Source: Actinomycetota bacterium
GTDB lineage: Bacteria > Actinomycetota > Actinomycetes > S36-B12
Assembly (NCBI GenBank): GCA_016717115.1
Contig: JADKGE010000006.1
Coordinates: 186,001-250,000, forward strand
Direction: 5' to 3'
Length of the DNA stretch: 64,000 nucleotides
Shown piece by piece: positions 18,956 to 27,504 of the stretch. Below the pieces are notes generated by a model. That model had not been told where the DNA came from. It was given only the letters and a program-made list of their open reading frames with translations, and did no database searches. How positions within the stretch are numbered: the stretch's first letter is position 1; every line of letters begins with the position of its first letter. Both the position numbers and the translations under genes were made by a program.

Positions 18956-19753
18956 TCAGGAGACCAACTCGGGCGGGTGCAGCCGGAATCGGACGATTCC
19001 CACGAACTCGTCGGGGTCCAGGCTGGCGCCGCCGATGAGTGCCCCGTCGACGTCGGGCTTGGCCATGATGCCCGCCACGTTCGACGACTTCACCGACCCG
19101 CCGTACAGGATGCGCACAGCCGCGGCAACGTCCGCCCCGAACGTCTCCTTGACGCGCTCCCTGATCGCGCCGCAGACCTCCTGCGCGTCCTCGGGTGTCG
19201 CCACCTCACCGGTGCCGATCGCCCACACCGGCTCGTACGCAATGACCAGTCCGGCGACCTGCTCGCCGGTCAGCCCGTCGAGGTCGGCATCGAGCTGTGC
19301 CAGGACGTAGGGCACCTGCTCGCCGCTCTGGCGGATCGGCAGTCCCTCGCCCATGCAGACGATGGGCACCAGCCCGTGTCGCAGCGCGGCCTTGGCCTTC
19401 GCGTTGACCACCTCGTCGGTCTCACCGTTGTACTCGCGTCGCTCACTGTGGCCGACCGTCACGTAGGTGCAGCCGAGCTTGGCCAGCATGGCCCCGCTGA
19501 TCTGCCCGGTGTAGGCGCCGGAGTCCTGCACCGACAGGTCCTGTGCGCCGTACTGGATGTCGTACTTGTCGCCGTCGACCAGGGTCTGGACCGAGCGGAT
19601 GTCGGTGAACGGCGGCAGCACCGCGGCGTCGACCGCCGCGTAGTCGTCCTCGTTGAGTGCGAAGGCGAGCTTCTGAACCAGGGCGATGGCCTCGAGGTGA
19701 TTGAGGTTCATCTTCCAGTTGCCGGCCATCAGGGGCTTGCGGGCGGTAGCCAT
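18956..19753 (-). CDS. tpiA: Triosephosphate isomerase
   Basis: The enzyme interconverts glyceraldehyde-3-phosphate and dihydroxyacetone phosphate. The 265-residue protein has the catalytic residues Lys14 (GNWKMN), His102 (VGHSERR) and Glu174 (YEPVWAIGTG), plus the phosphate loop ILYGGSVKSSN. The ATG at 19753 overlaps the pgk stop codon (TGATG) and is preceded by GGAGGAGA; the longer upstream frame belongs to an opposite-phase shadow of pgk. Confidence 0.97.
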   Translation of the reverse strand: MATARKPLMAGNWKMNLNHLEAIALVQKLAFALNEDDYAAVDAAVLPPFTDIRSVQTLVDGDKYDIQYGAQDLSVQDSGAYTGQISGAMLAKLGCTYVTVGHSERREYNGETDEVVNAKAKAALRHGLVPIVCMGEGLPIRQSGEQVPYVLAQLDADLDGLTGEQVAGLVIAYEPVWAIGTGEVATPEDAQEVCGAIRERVKETFGADVAAAVRILYGGSVKSSNVAGIMAKPDVDGALIGGASLDPDEFVGIVRFRLHPPELVS

Positions 19754-20971
19754 CAGGCTGTCTCCTCCAGAACGGTCAGACCCGGAAGGTTCTTGCCTTC
19801 CAGGAACTCCAGGCTTGCCCCGCCACCGGTGCTGATGTGGCTGAAGGCATTCTCGTCGACATCGAGGATCCGCACGGCAGCGGCGGAGTCGCCGCCACCG
19901 ATCACGGTCATCGCGTTGCTGTCGGCCATGGCCCGCGCCACGGCGAGGGTGCCACCGGCAAACGGCTCCATCTCGAACACGCCCATCGGGCCGTTCCAGA
20001 CGACGGTGCCGGCGTCGGCGATGCGGGACGCGAACAGCTCGCGTGTCCGCGGACCGATGTCCAGGCCCATCCACCCACTCGGGATCGCGTCCGCGTCGAC
20101 GACCTGCGTCGTCGCGTCGGCTGCGAAGGCGTCGGCGATGACGACGTCCACGGGGAGGAGCAGTTCCACGCCCTTCTCCTCGGCCTGCTCGATGAAGCCG
20201 CGAACCGAGTCGATCTGGTCCGCCTCGAGCAGCGACGTGCCGACCTCGTAGCCCTTGGCGGCAAGGAACGTGTAGGCCATGCCACCGCCGATCAGCAGGC
20301 GATCGACCCGGGTGATGAGGTTGCCGATGACGCCCAGCTTGTCGCTGACCTTCGAGCCACCTAGGACGACGACGTAGGGCCGGTCGGGATCACTCAGCAG
20401 CTTCCCGAAGACCGTGGCCTCCTTGTGCACGAGGCGTCCTGCGGCGGACGGCAGCAGTCGCGCGACGTCGGTGACCGACGCCTGCTCTCGATGCACCACT
20501 CCGAACCCGTCGGACACGTACACGTCAGCGAGGGCCGCCAGCTCCGCGGCGAGGGCCGCGCGCTCCTCGGGCACCTTGCTCGTCTCGCGGGCATCGAATC
20601 GGATGTTCTCCAGCAGGACGACACCGCCCGGCTCGAGCGCGGCCACCATGGCCCGTGCGTGCGGCCCAGTAATGTCGTCGGCCAACTCGACGTCGTCGTC
20701 AAGGAGCTTCGCTCAGCCGGTCGGCGACCGGCTGGAGGCCGAGGGCGTCGCTGGCGACGCCCTTCGGCCTGCCGAGGTGAGCCACTACGACGACCTTGGC
20801 GCCGGCGTCACGAAGGTACGTGAGGGTCGGCAGGGCAGCCCGGATCCGACCGTCATCGGTGATGACCTTCGTGTCGTCCGGCCCGTCGGGCCCGTCGGCC
20901 AGGGGCACGTTGAAGTCCGCGCGGACCAGCACGGTCCGCCCGGCGACCTCAAGGTCGTCGAGTGACTTCAT
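19753..20971 (-). CDS. pgk: Phosphoglycerate kinase, reading frame broken by one extra base
   Basis: Pgk makes ATP and 3-phosphoglycerate. The N-terminal domain is read from the ATG at 20971 (MKSLDDLEVAGRTVLVRADF, ending ...VADRLSE); at about 20708 an extra T shifts the frame, and the rest (ADDITGPHARAMV onwards) continues to 19753. Removing the T gives one protein of about 405 residues with the nucleotide motif GGSKVSDKLGVI and the C-terminal GGGDSAAAV. Pgk is essential for glycolysis, so this is very probably a sequencing error. It lies between gap and tpiA in the standard order. Confidence 0.9.
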
Positions 20972-20979
20972 GGTGAGCC

Positions 20980-21984
20980 CTAGAGCTTCGAGCCGACGAG
21001 GGCGACGAGGTCGACCAGGCGGTTGCTGTAGCCCCACTCGTTGTCGTACCAGCCGACGACCTTCGCCATGTTGCCGTTCACGTAGGTCAGGCCCGAGTCG
21101 AAGATGCAGGACGAGGGATCGGTGACGATGTCCGTCGACACGATCGGGTCCTCGGTGTACTGCAGGATCCCCTTGAGCGGGCCTTCGGCAGCAGCCTTGA
21201 TCGCGGCGTTGATCTCTTCCTTGGTGGCCGCGGTCTTGAGCTCGATCGTCAGGTCGGTGGCCGAGCCCGTCGGGACGGGAACGCGCATCGCGTAACCGTC
21301 GAGCTTGCCCTTGAGCTGCGGCATGACGAGGGCGATCGCCTTGGCGGCACCCGTGGTGGTCGGGATCATGTTGAGCGCGGCGGCGCGGGCGCGACGCAGG
21401 TCCTTGTGCGGGTAGTCAAGGACGTTCTGGTCGTTGGTGTACGCGTGGATCGTGGTCATGAGGCCGCGCTCGATGCCGAACGCGTCGTCGATGACCTTGG
21501 CCATCGGCGCGAGGCAGTTGGTGGTGCACGACGCGTTGGAGATCACGACGTCGGTGGCGGGGTCGTAGTCCTTGTCGTTGACACCCATGACGATCGTGAT
21601 GTCCTCGCCCTTGGCGGGCGCCGAGATGATGACCTTCTTCGCGCCGGCGGTGACGTGCTTCTTGGCATCCTCCGCGTTGGTGAAGAAGCCGGTCGACTCG
21701 ATCACGATGTCGGCGCCGACCTTGGCCCACGGGAGGGCGGCCGGGTCGCGCTCGGCGAAGACGGGGACGGCCTTGCCGTCGATGACGATCTCGCCGTCGC
21801 CTGCCACGCAGTCCTTGCCGAGACGGCCGAGGATGCTGTCGTACTTGAGCAGGTGGGCAAGAGTCTTGGTGTCCGTCAGATCGTTGATACCGACGATCTC
21901 GACGTCGGCGCCGCTGGCCAGCACGGCGCGGTAGAAGTTGCGACCGATGCGGCCAAATCCATTGATGCCGACCTTAACTGTCAC
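20980..21984 (-). CDS. gap: Glyceraldehyde-3-phosphate dehydrogenase, type I
   Basis: The 334-residue enzyme has the Rossmann motif GINGFGRIGRN at residues 7-17, the catalytic cysteine Cys153 in SNASCTTNCLAP, and Asp35 (GINDLTD) as expected for NAD rather than NADP preference. The GTG at 21984 follows GAGGAG. It heads the gap-pgk-tpiA run. A TAGGAT hexamer at 22059-22054 on the same strand is a candidate -10 box. Confidence 0.97.
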   Translation of the reverse strand: MTVKVGINGFGRIGRNFYRAVLASGADVEIVGINDLTDTKTLAHLLKYDSILGRLGKDCVAGDGEIVIDGKAVPVFAERDPAALPWAKVGADIVIESTGFFTNAEDAKKHVTAGAKKVIISAPAKGEDITIVMGVNDKDYDPATDVVISNASCTTNCLAPMAKVIDDAFGIERGLMTTIHAYTNDQNVLDYPHKDLRRARAAALNMIPTTTGAAKAIALVMPQLKGKLDGYAMRVPVPTGSATDLTIELKTAATKEEINAAIKAAAEGPLKGILQYTEDPIVSTDIVTDPSSCIFDSGLTYVNGNMAKVVGWYDNEWGYSNRLVDLVALVGSKL

Positions 21985-22053
21985 TGCCTACTCCTCGATG
22001 AGGGAACTCCGCTTCGTGGGCGGGTGCAGGGCGGGACGCCCGCAAACGCTTCC

Positions 22054-22059
22054 ATCCTA
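22054..22059 (-). promoter_or_regulatory. Candidate -10 box (TAGGAT) for gap-pgk-tpiA
   Basis: TAGGAT on the minus strand fits TANNNT and would place the transcription start about 60 nt upstream of the gap GTG. No convincing -35 was found. Confidence 0.35.
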
Positions 22060-22131
22060 GCGAAGGCCGTTACCGGAGTGTTACCCCAACGGGCCCACAA
22101 TGCCCGATTGTGGCCATCGCCACGCTACGCG

Positions 22132-23112
22132 TCACGGGAGCAGCAGATCCGAACCCAGGGCGGCCTCGGTATTGGGCACCCCGAGCTCGCTCGCGCGCTT
22201 GTCCGCCAGGGCCAGCAGCCGTCGAATTCGGCCCGCGATGGCGTCCTTCGTCATCGGCGGATCCGCCAGCGAGCCGAGCTCCTCGAGGCTGGCCTGCTGG
22301 TGCTCCAGTCGCAGGCGCCCCGCGACCACCAGGTGATCGGGTACCTCGTCGCCGAGGATCTCCATGGCCCGCTGGACGCGCGCGCCCGCTGCGACGGCCG
22401 CGCGAGCGGAGCGGCGCAGGTTGGCGTCGTCGAAATTGGCCAGGCGGTTCGCGGTGGCGCGCACCTCACGGCGCATCCGGCGCTCCTCCCACGCCAGCAC
22501 CGACTGGTGGGCGCCAAGCCGCGTCAGCATGGCGCCGATGGCGTCACCGTCGCGAATGACCACACGGTCGACGCCGCGCACCTCGCGCGACTTGGCCGAG
22601 ATTCCCAGCCTGCGAGCGGCCCCCACCAGCGCCAGTGCCGCCTCGGGGCCGGGGCAGGTGATCTCGAGCGAACTGGATCGACCGGGCTCGGTCAGGGATC
22701 CGTGGGCGAGGAACGCCCCGCGCCACGCCGATTCGCAGTCGCACAGGCCGCCGGAGACGATCGCCGGCGGCAGGCCGCGAACCGGGCGACCGCTGCCATC
22801 GACGATCCCCGTCTGCCGGGCCAGTGCCTCTCCCCCGTCGACCACGCGCACGAGGTACCTCGTGCCCTTGCGCAGGCCACCGGACTGCACGATCGCGATG
22901 TCGCTCTCATGGCCGTAGATGTCGAAGATGTCCTTGCGCAGGCGACGTGCGGTGGCGCCTGTGTCGACGTCGGCCTCGATCACGATGTGTCCGGCCACGA
23001 TGTGCAGTCCACCGGCGAAGCGCAGCAGCGTGGAGACCTCCGCCTTGCGGCAGCACGCCTTGGTGACCTCGACCCGACTGAGCTCGTCCTTCACCGCGGC
23101 TGTCATCGCCAT
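22132..23112 (-). CDS. whiA: WhiA sporulation/division regulator homologue
   Basis: WhiA is a DNA-binding protein with an N-terminal LAGLIDADG-like domain and a C-terminal helix-turn-helix; in Streptomyces it works with WhiB to start sporulation septation, and it is kept in non-sporulating actinobacteria and Firmicutes. The 326-residue protein has the typical N-terminus MAMTAAVKDELSRVEV, the family pattern KACCRKAEVSTLLRF, and a C-terminal recognition region with RIRRLLALADKRASE. ATG at 23112 (first of two nearby ATGs) was chosen because MAMT is the usual start and GGAGCGAG precedes it. Position after yvcK and rapZ is conserved. Confidence 0.95.
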   Translation of the reverse strand: MAMTAAVKDELSRVEVTKACCRKAEVSTLLRFAGGLHIVAGHIVIEADVDTGATARRLRKDIFDIYGHESDIAIVQSGGLRKGTRYLVRVVDGGEALARQTGIVDGSGRPVRGLPPAIVSGGLCDCESAWRGAFLAHGSLTEPGRSSSLEITCPGPEAALALVGAARRLGISAKSREVRGVDRVVIRDGDAIGAMLTRLGAHQSVLAWEERRMRREVRATANRLANFDDANLRRSARAAVAAGARVQRAMEILGDEVPDHLVVAGRLRLEHQQASLEELGSLADPPMTKDAIAGRIRRLLALADKRASELGVPNTEAALGSDLLLP

Positions 23113-23186
23113 CGCGCTGTCTCGCTCCGATCCCCTGTCACGGTCCACCCTGCGGCGCCCCACGACCAAGGGCGACAGCGTCCAAC

Positions 23187-24176
23187 CTAGGCGAGCACCG
23201 TATCGAATGCGACGGCGAGCCGCTGCGGGTCGTGCATGCCCGCGAACTCCTCGCCCACCTTGGACACGTCGGTGACGAAGATCGCCGCGCCGAGGTCGGC
23301 CGCCGACCGCTCCAGCGCGGCCAGGTCCTCGACGTGATGGTGGTCGGCGATGACGGTGTCGATCCGCAGGTCGGGCAGGAAGTTGTACAGGACATCGAGG
23401 TAGGTGTGCGCCGAGAACCCCGTCGTCTCCCCGATCTGGGGGTCGAGATTCAGCACGACGATCCGCTTGGCCGGACTGGCCGTGATCGCCTTGGCCAGCT
23501 CGGGGATCACCAGATGCGGAATGACCGACGTGTACCAGGAGCCGGGGCCGAGGACGATCGCGTCCGCCTCGGTCAGCGCCTCGATCGCCTCCCGGCAGGC
23601 GGGCGGCTCGGGTGGGTCGAGGGCGATGTCCAGGACCGTGCCGGGAGTCGTGGCCACCTCCACCTGGCCGCGCACCACGGTGACCTCGTCGGGACGTTCC
23701 GGGTCGTGGCCCAGCACCTCAGCGACGATGGTGAGCGGAACCGTGGTGCAGGGCAGCACCCGGCCGTGCGACTCGAGCAGGGCGCCCATCCAGTCCAGGC
23801 CGGTCACGGCATCCCCGCTCTGCTCCCAGAGCGCGGTGATGAGCAGGTTCCCGACGCTGTGGCCGCTCAGCTCCCCCTCGCCCCCGAAGCGATGCTGGAT
23901 CACCTGCTGCCACGTGCGTCCCCAGGCGTCGTCGCCACACAGGGCCGCCAAGGCCATGCGCAGATCGCCGGGCGGGATGATGCCGAACTCCGAACGCAGG
24001 CGACCGCTCGATCCCCCGTCATCGGCGACCCCGACGATGGCGGTCAGCGAGTCGGTGACCCGGCGCAGGCCCTGCAGGGACGCCGCCAGTCCGTGCCCAC
24101 CTCCGAGTGCGACGACACGGCGACGCGCTCGTCTCCCCAGCGCGGTGCCGCTCATCGCGCCCCGACGACCGCTCAT
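23187..24176 (-). CDS. yvcK: YvcK/GlmR-type gluconeogenesis factor (CofD-like)
   Basis: The 329-residue protein belongs to the YvcK family (CofD-like fold), which binds UDP-GlcNAc and links carbon metabolism to cell-wall precursor supply. The N-terminal VVALGGGHGLAASL and GVADDGGSSGRLR motifs and the later IVLGPGSWYTSVIPHL are diagnostic and distinguish it from the F420-synthesis enzyme CofD. The ATG overlaps the rapZ stop codon (ATGA), giving the standard rapZ-yvcK-whiA cluster. Confidence 0.95.
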   Translation of the reverse strand: MSGRRGAMSGTALGRRARRRVVALGGGHGLAASLQGLRRVTDSLTAIVGVADDGGSSGRLRSEFGIIPPGDLRMALAALCGDDAWGRTWQQVIQHRFGGEGELSGHSVGNLLITALWEQSGDAVTGLDWMGALLESHGRVLPCTTVPLTIVAEVLGHDPERPDEVTVVRGQVEVATTPGTVLDIALDPPEPPACREAIEALTEADAIVLGPGSWYTSVIPHLVIPELAKAITASPAKRIVVLNLDPQIGETTGFSAHTYLDVLYNFLPDLRIDTVIADHHHVEDLAALERSAADLGAAIFVTDVSKVGEEFAGMHDPQRLAVAFDTVLA

Positions 24177-25054
24177 TCGCGGCCCAGGTCGCGATGGATG
24201 CAGGTGGCATCGATACCGGCGCTCAGCAGTCGTGCGGTCAGCGCCTCGGCGATGGCGACGCTTCGGTGCTTGCCGCCCGTGCAGCCCACGGCGACAGTCA
24301 CGTACCGCTTTCCTTCCCGGATGTACCCCTCGGACACCACCTCGACCAGTCGCTGGTAGCTGTCGAGGAAGTCCTGGGCCCCCGGCCGGCCTAGCACGTC
24401 CTCGGCGACGGGAGCATCGCGGCCGGTCATCGGCCGGAGCCTCTCGTCCCAGAACGGGTTGGGCAGGAACCGCGCGTCGGCGACCATGTCGGAGTCCACC
24501 GGGATGCCGTACTTGAAGCCGAACGACAGCACCGTGGCCTTGAGGACCGCCGACTCGTCGCTGCCGAAGGTCTCCTCGATGCGACGACGCAGGTCGTGGA
24601 CGTTCAGCGTGGTCGTGTCGATGACCATGTCGGCGTTGGCCCGGATGTCACCGAGGAGGGTCCGCTCGGCCCGCAACCCGTCGATGATCCGCTGGCCGTG
24701 CTGCAGCGGGTGCGGGCGACGTGAGCTCTCGAACCGTCGCACCAGTGCCTCGTCCGACGCCTCGAGGAAGACCGTGCTGATGTCGACGCCCTCCGTCGGC
24801 AGGCTCATGAGGACGTTGCGCAGCTGGCGGAAGAAGGAGCCGCCCCGCGCATCCAGCACCACGGCCACGCGATCGACATCAGGCGTGTGGCGGGCAAGAT
24901 CGATGGCCGGTTGGAGCAGCGACGGAGGGATGTTGTCGATGACGAACCACCCCAGATCCTCGAGGGCTCGGGCGGCGGTCGATCTCCCGGCCCCGGACAT
25001 CCCCGTCACCAAGGCCAGCCTCAGGCCGTGCTCCACCACGAGTTCCTCGTCCAT
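24173..25054 (-). CDS. rapZ: RapZ/YvcJ nucleotide-binding protein
   Basis: RapZ-family proteins bind nucleotides; in E. coli RapZ is an RNA-binding adaptor for GlmZ decay, while in Gram-positives the role is less clear but tied to the cell envelope. The 293-residue protein has Walker A GMSGAGRS near residue 18, a conserved VIDNIPPSL, and the C-terminal motif GCTGGKHRSVAIAE. The ATG at 25054 is preceded by GGAGGT. It sits between uvrC and yvcK, as usual. Confidence 0.95.
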   Translation of the reverse strand: MDEELVVEHGLRLALVTGMSGAGRSTAARALEDLGWFVIDNIPPSLLQPAIDLARHTPDVDRVAVVLDARGGSFFRQLRNVLMSLPTEGVDISTVFLEASDEALVRRFESSRRPHPLQHGQRIIDGLRAERTLLGDIRANADMVIDTTTLNVHDLRRRIEETFGSDESAVLKATVLSFGFKYGIPVDSDMVADARFLPNPFWDERLRPMTGRDAPVAEDVLGRPGAQDFLDSYQRLVEVVSEGYIREGKRYVTVAVGCTGGKHRSVAIAEALTARLLSAGIDATCIHRDLGRE

Positions 25055-25081
25055 GCCAACCTCCGGTGCTCGAGGCCTCCA

Positions 25082-26971
25082 TCATCCCTGATGATCGACC
25101 GGCGGGCTCGCTTCGTCCTCGTGGAGCGCGGCGTGGACGCTCCCGGCGAGGGAGGGTCCGATCCCGGCGACCTCACGCAGTTCGTCCATCGTGGCCCCCC
25201 GCAGGCTGCGAACGGACCCGAAGTGGCGCAGCAGGGACTTCGCCTTCGCGGGGCCTAGGCCTGGGATGCCGTCCAGGACACTGGCCGTGGCTCGCTTGCC
25301 GCGCCGCTTGCGATGCAGTGCGATAGCGGTGCGATGCGCCTCGTCGCGCACCCGCTGCAGGAGGTACAGCGCCTCACTCGTTCGCGGAAGGATGACCGGG
25401 TCCGACTCGTCGGGCAGCCACACCTCCTCCAGCCGCTTCGCCAGTCCGACGACCTGCAGGTCGCTCATACCGACGGCCATGAGGGCGTCCTGCGCGGCGC
25501 GCACCTGGGGTGCGCCCCCGTCCACCACGAGAAGGGCCGGAGGATAGGCGAATCGATCGGTGACGGGTTCGGCGCCTGGGCGCGGTTCACGCTCGCGGAA
25601 CCGCCTCGTGACGACTTCCGTCATCGACGCGAGGTCGTCGGCGTGCGGCGTGCGGATGACGAACGAGCGGTAGTCGCGCTTCCGTGCCAGTCCGTCCTCG
25701 AACACCACGAGGGACGCCACGGTGTCCTGGCCCTGGAGCGTGGAGATGTCGATGCACTCGATGCGCAGGGGGGCGTCGGGCAGGGAGAGGTACTCCTGAA
25801 GCTCGCGCAGGGCCTGGCTGCGCGTCGTGAGGTCGGCCGAGCGCCGAGCCGTGTGGAGTCGCAAGGTGCCCTCGGCGTTGGAGATCGCGGTCGCCATCAG
25901 CGCCCGCTTGTCCCCCCTCTGCGGCGTCCGCACGACGACCCGCGAGCCCCGAAGGTCACTGAGCCACGTGTTCCACGCTCGCGAGTCGTCAAGAGGGGTC
26001 GAGACCAGCACCTCCTTGGGGGGGTCGATCACCGGGGCGTCGGCGTAGAGGCGCTGCATGACGCGCTCGACGTACCCCGCCGTCGTCAGGTCCTCGGCCT
26101 TCTCGAGCACGAAGCCACGCTCACCGCGAATCCGGCCCCCGCGCACGTGGAACACCTGAACCCCCATCTGCAGGTCGTCCTCGGCCACCCCGATGAGGTC
26201 GGCGTCGGTGCTGTCGTCGAACACGACCGCGTTCTTCTCCAGGGCCCGGGTGAGGGCACCGAGGCGGTCGCGGTACCTCGCGGCATCCTCGTAGTCCAGG
26301 CGGGCGGCCGCCTCGCGCATCTGGCGCTCGACCGCACGGACGAACGGCTCGGTCTGCCCCGCCATGAAGGTGCAGAAGTCGTCGACGAGAGCCCGGTAGT
26401 CGTCCGGCTCGATCCGGCCCACACAGGGAGCGCTGCACTTGTCGATGTACCCCAGGAGGCAGGGGCGACCCACCTGCTTGGCGCGACGGAAGACGCCGTC
26501 ACGGCACGTGCGGATCGGGAACACCCGCACGAGTTGGTCGAGGGTGTCGCGAATCGCCCACGCATGCGCGTAGGGGCCGAAGTACCGGGTGCCCTTGCGC
26601 TTCGCCTCGCGAACGACGGCGGCCTTGGGGAAGGCCTCGCCGACGGTCACCGCGAGGTAGGGGTAGCTCTTGTCATCCCGGTACTTGACGTTGAAGCGCG
26701 GGTCGTACTCCTTGATCCACGAGTACTCGAGCGAGAGCGCCTCTACTTCCGTGCCCACGGTGACCCAGTCGACGGACGCGGCAGTGGTCACCATCGACCG
26801 GGTGCGAGGGTGCAACCCCGACGGATCGGCAAAGTAGGAGTTCAGTCGCGAGCGCAGGTTGCGGGCCTTGCCGACGTACACCACTCGACCACGATCGTCG
26901 CGGAAGCGGTACACCCCAGGATCGGTGGGAATGTCGCCGACGGCTGGTCGGTAGGACGCCGGGTCTGCCAT
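25082..26971 (-). CDS. uvrC: Excinuclease ABC subunit C
   Basis: UvrC makes both incisions in nucleotide excision repair after UvrA and UvrB find damage. The 629-residue protein has the GIY-YIG nuclease at the N-terminus (PGVYRF and VVYVGKARNLRSRL), a four-cysteine cluster (around TCRDGVF, CLLGYIDKCSAPC), a UVR domain for UvrB contact (REAAARLDYEDAARYRDRL), an RNase H-like nuclease beginning ECIDISTLQGQDTVAS, and a C-terminal helix-hairpin-helix pair. It is preceded by a -10 box 6 nt from the ATG. Confidence 0.97.
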   Translation of the reverse strand: MADPASYRPAVGDIPTDPGVYRFRDDRGRVVYVGKARNLRSRLNSYFADPSGLHPRTRSMVTTAASVDWVTVGTEVEALSLEYSWIKEYDPRFNVKYRDDKSYPYLAVTVGEAFPKAAVVREAKRKGTRYFGPYAHAWAIRDTLDQLVRVFPIRTCRDGVFRRAKQVGRPCLLGYIDKCSAPCVGRIEPDDYRALVDDFCTFMAGQTEPFVRAVERQMREAAARLDYEDAARYRDRLGALTRALEKNAVVFDDSTDADLIGVAEDDLQMGVQVFHVRGGRIRGERGFVLEKAEDLTTAGYVERVMQRLYADAPVIDPPKEVLVSTPLDDSRAWNTWLSDLRGSRVVVRTPQRGDKRALMATAISNAEGTLRLHTARRSADLTTRSQALRELQEYLSLPDAPLRIECIDISTLQGQDTVASLVVFEDGLARKRDYRSFVIRTPHADDLASMTEVVTRRFREREPRPGAEPVTDRFAYPPALLVVDGGAPQVRAAQDALMAVGMSDLQVVGLAKRLEEVWLPDESDPVILPRTSEALYLLQRVRDEAHRTAIALHRKRRGKRATASVLDGIPGLGPAKAKSLLRHFGSVRSLRGATMDELREVAGIGPSLAGSVHAALHEDEASPPVDHQG

Positions 26972-26983
26972 GCCCCCACCCTA
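26972..26983 (-). promoter_or_regulatory. TAGGGT -10 box, leaderless uvrC
   Basis: TAGGGT (26983-26978 on minus) ends exactly 6 nt before the uvrC ATG, with no ribosome-binding site between. uvrC-rapZ-yvcK-whiA could be one leaderless transcript. Confidence 0.5.
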
Positions 26984-27011
26984 GATAGGCCCCTGACAGC
27001 GCGGTACGTCG

Positions 27012-27461
27012 TCAGGCCAAGGTGATGTTCGCCCCGTCGACCGCGATGGCCGTGGCCGCCAACGCCGTGGTGGCGGGACCCGTGATGACCGAGCCGTCGG
27101 TGGCGGAGAACTTCGAGCCATGGCAGGGGCAGATGATCTCGTTGTTCGCGACCTCGCCGACGACGCAGCCCTGGTGCGTGCAGATCGCGGAGAACGCCTT
27201 GAAGTCGCCCGCGGTCGCCTGCGTGATGACCACCGCGGGATCGGCGATGATGATGCCGCCGCCGACGGGCACGTCGGCGGTGGCCGTCAGGGATCCAGCG
27301 GCCGCGCCTCCGGCGGCCGATGCCGCCCCGGAACCTGCGGCCGGCGCCGAACCTGCGGCAGACGACGATGCACTGCTGCTGCTCGAGCCGCAGGCCGCCA
27401 CCAGCCCACCGACGGCCACGAGCCCGCCGACCTGCAACACCGTGCGACGCTCGACGTCCAT
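27012..27461 (-). CDS. Rieske (2Fe-2S) lipoprotein with Tat-type signal
   Basis: The 149-residue protein starts MDVERRTVLQVGG: a twin-arginine motif followed by a hydrophobic segment and a lipobox (VGGLVAACGS), so it should be exported folded and lipid-anchored outside the membrane. A Ser/Ala/Gly-rich spacer follows. The Rieske motifs CTHQGCVV and CPCHGSKF bind a [2Fe-2S] cluster, and the intervening spacing is that of small stand-alone Rieske proteins. The electron partner is unknown. ATG at 27461 is preceded by GGAGGA; the longer upstream frame lacks a sensible start. Confidence 0.9.
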   Translation of the reverse strand: MDVERRTVLQVGGLVAVGGLVAACGSSSSSASSSAAGSAPAAGSGAASAAGGAAAGSLTATADVPVGGGIIIADPAVVITQATAGDFKAFSAICTHQGCVVGEVANNEIICPCHGSKFSATDGSVITGPATTALAATAIAVDGANITLA

Positions 27462-27504
27462 GCTTCCTCCAGCTCGGCCCAATGGTTGAACAGTCAAGAT
27501 CACG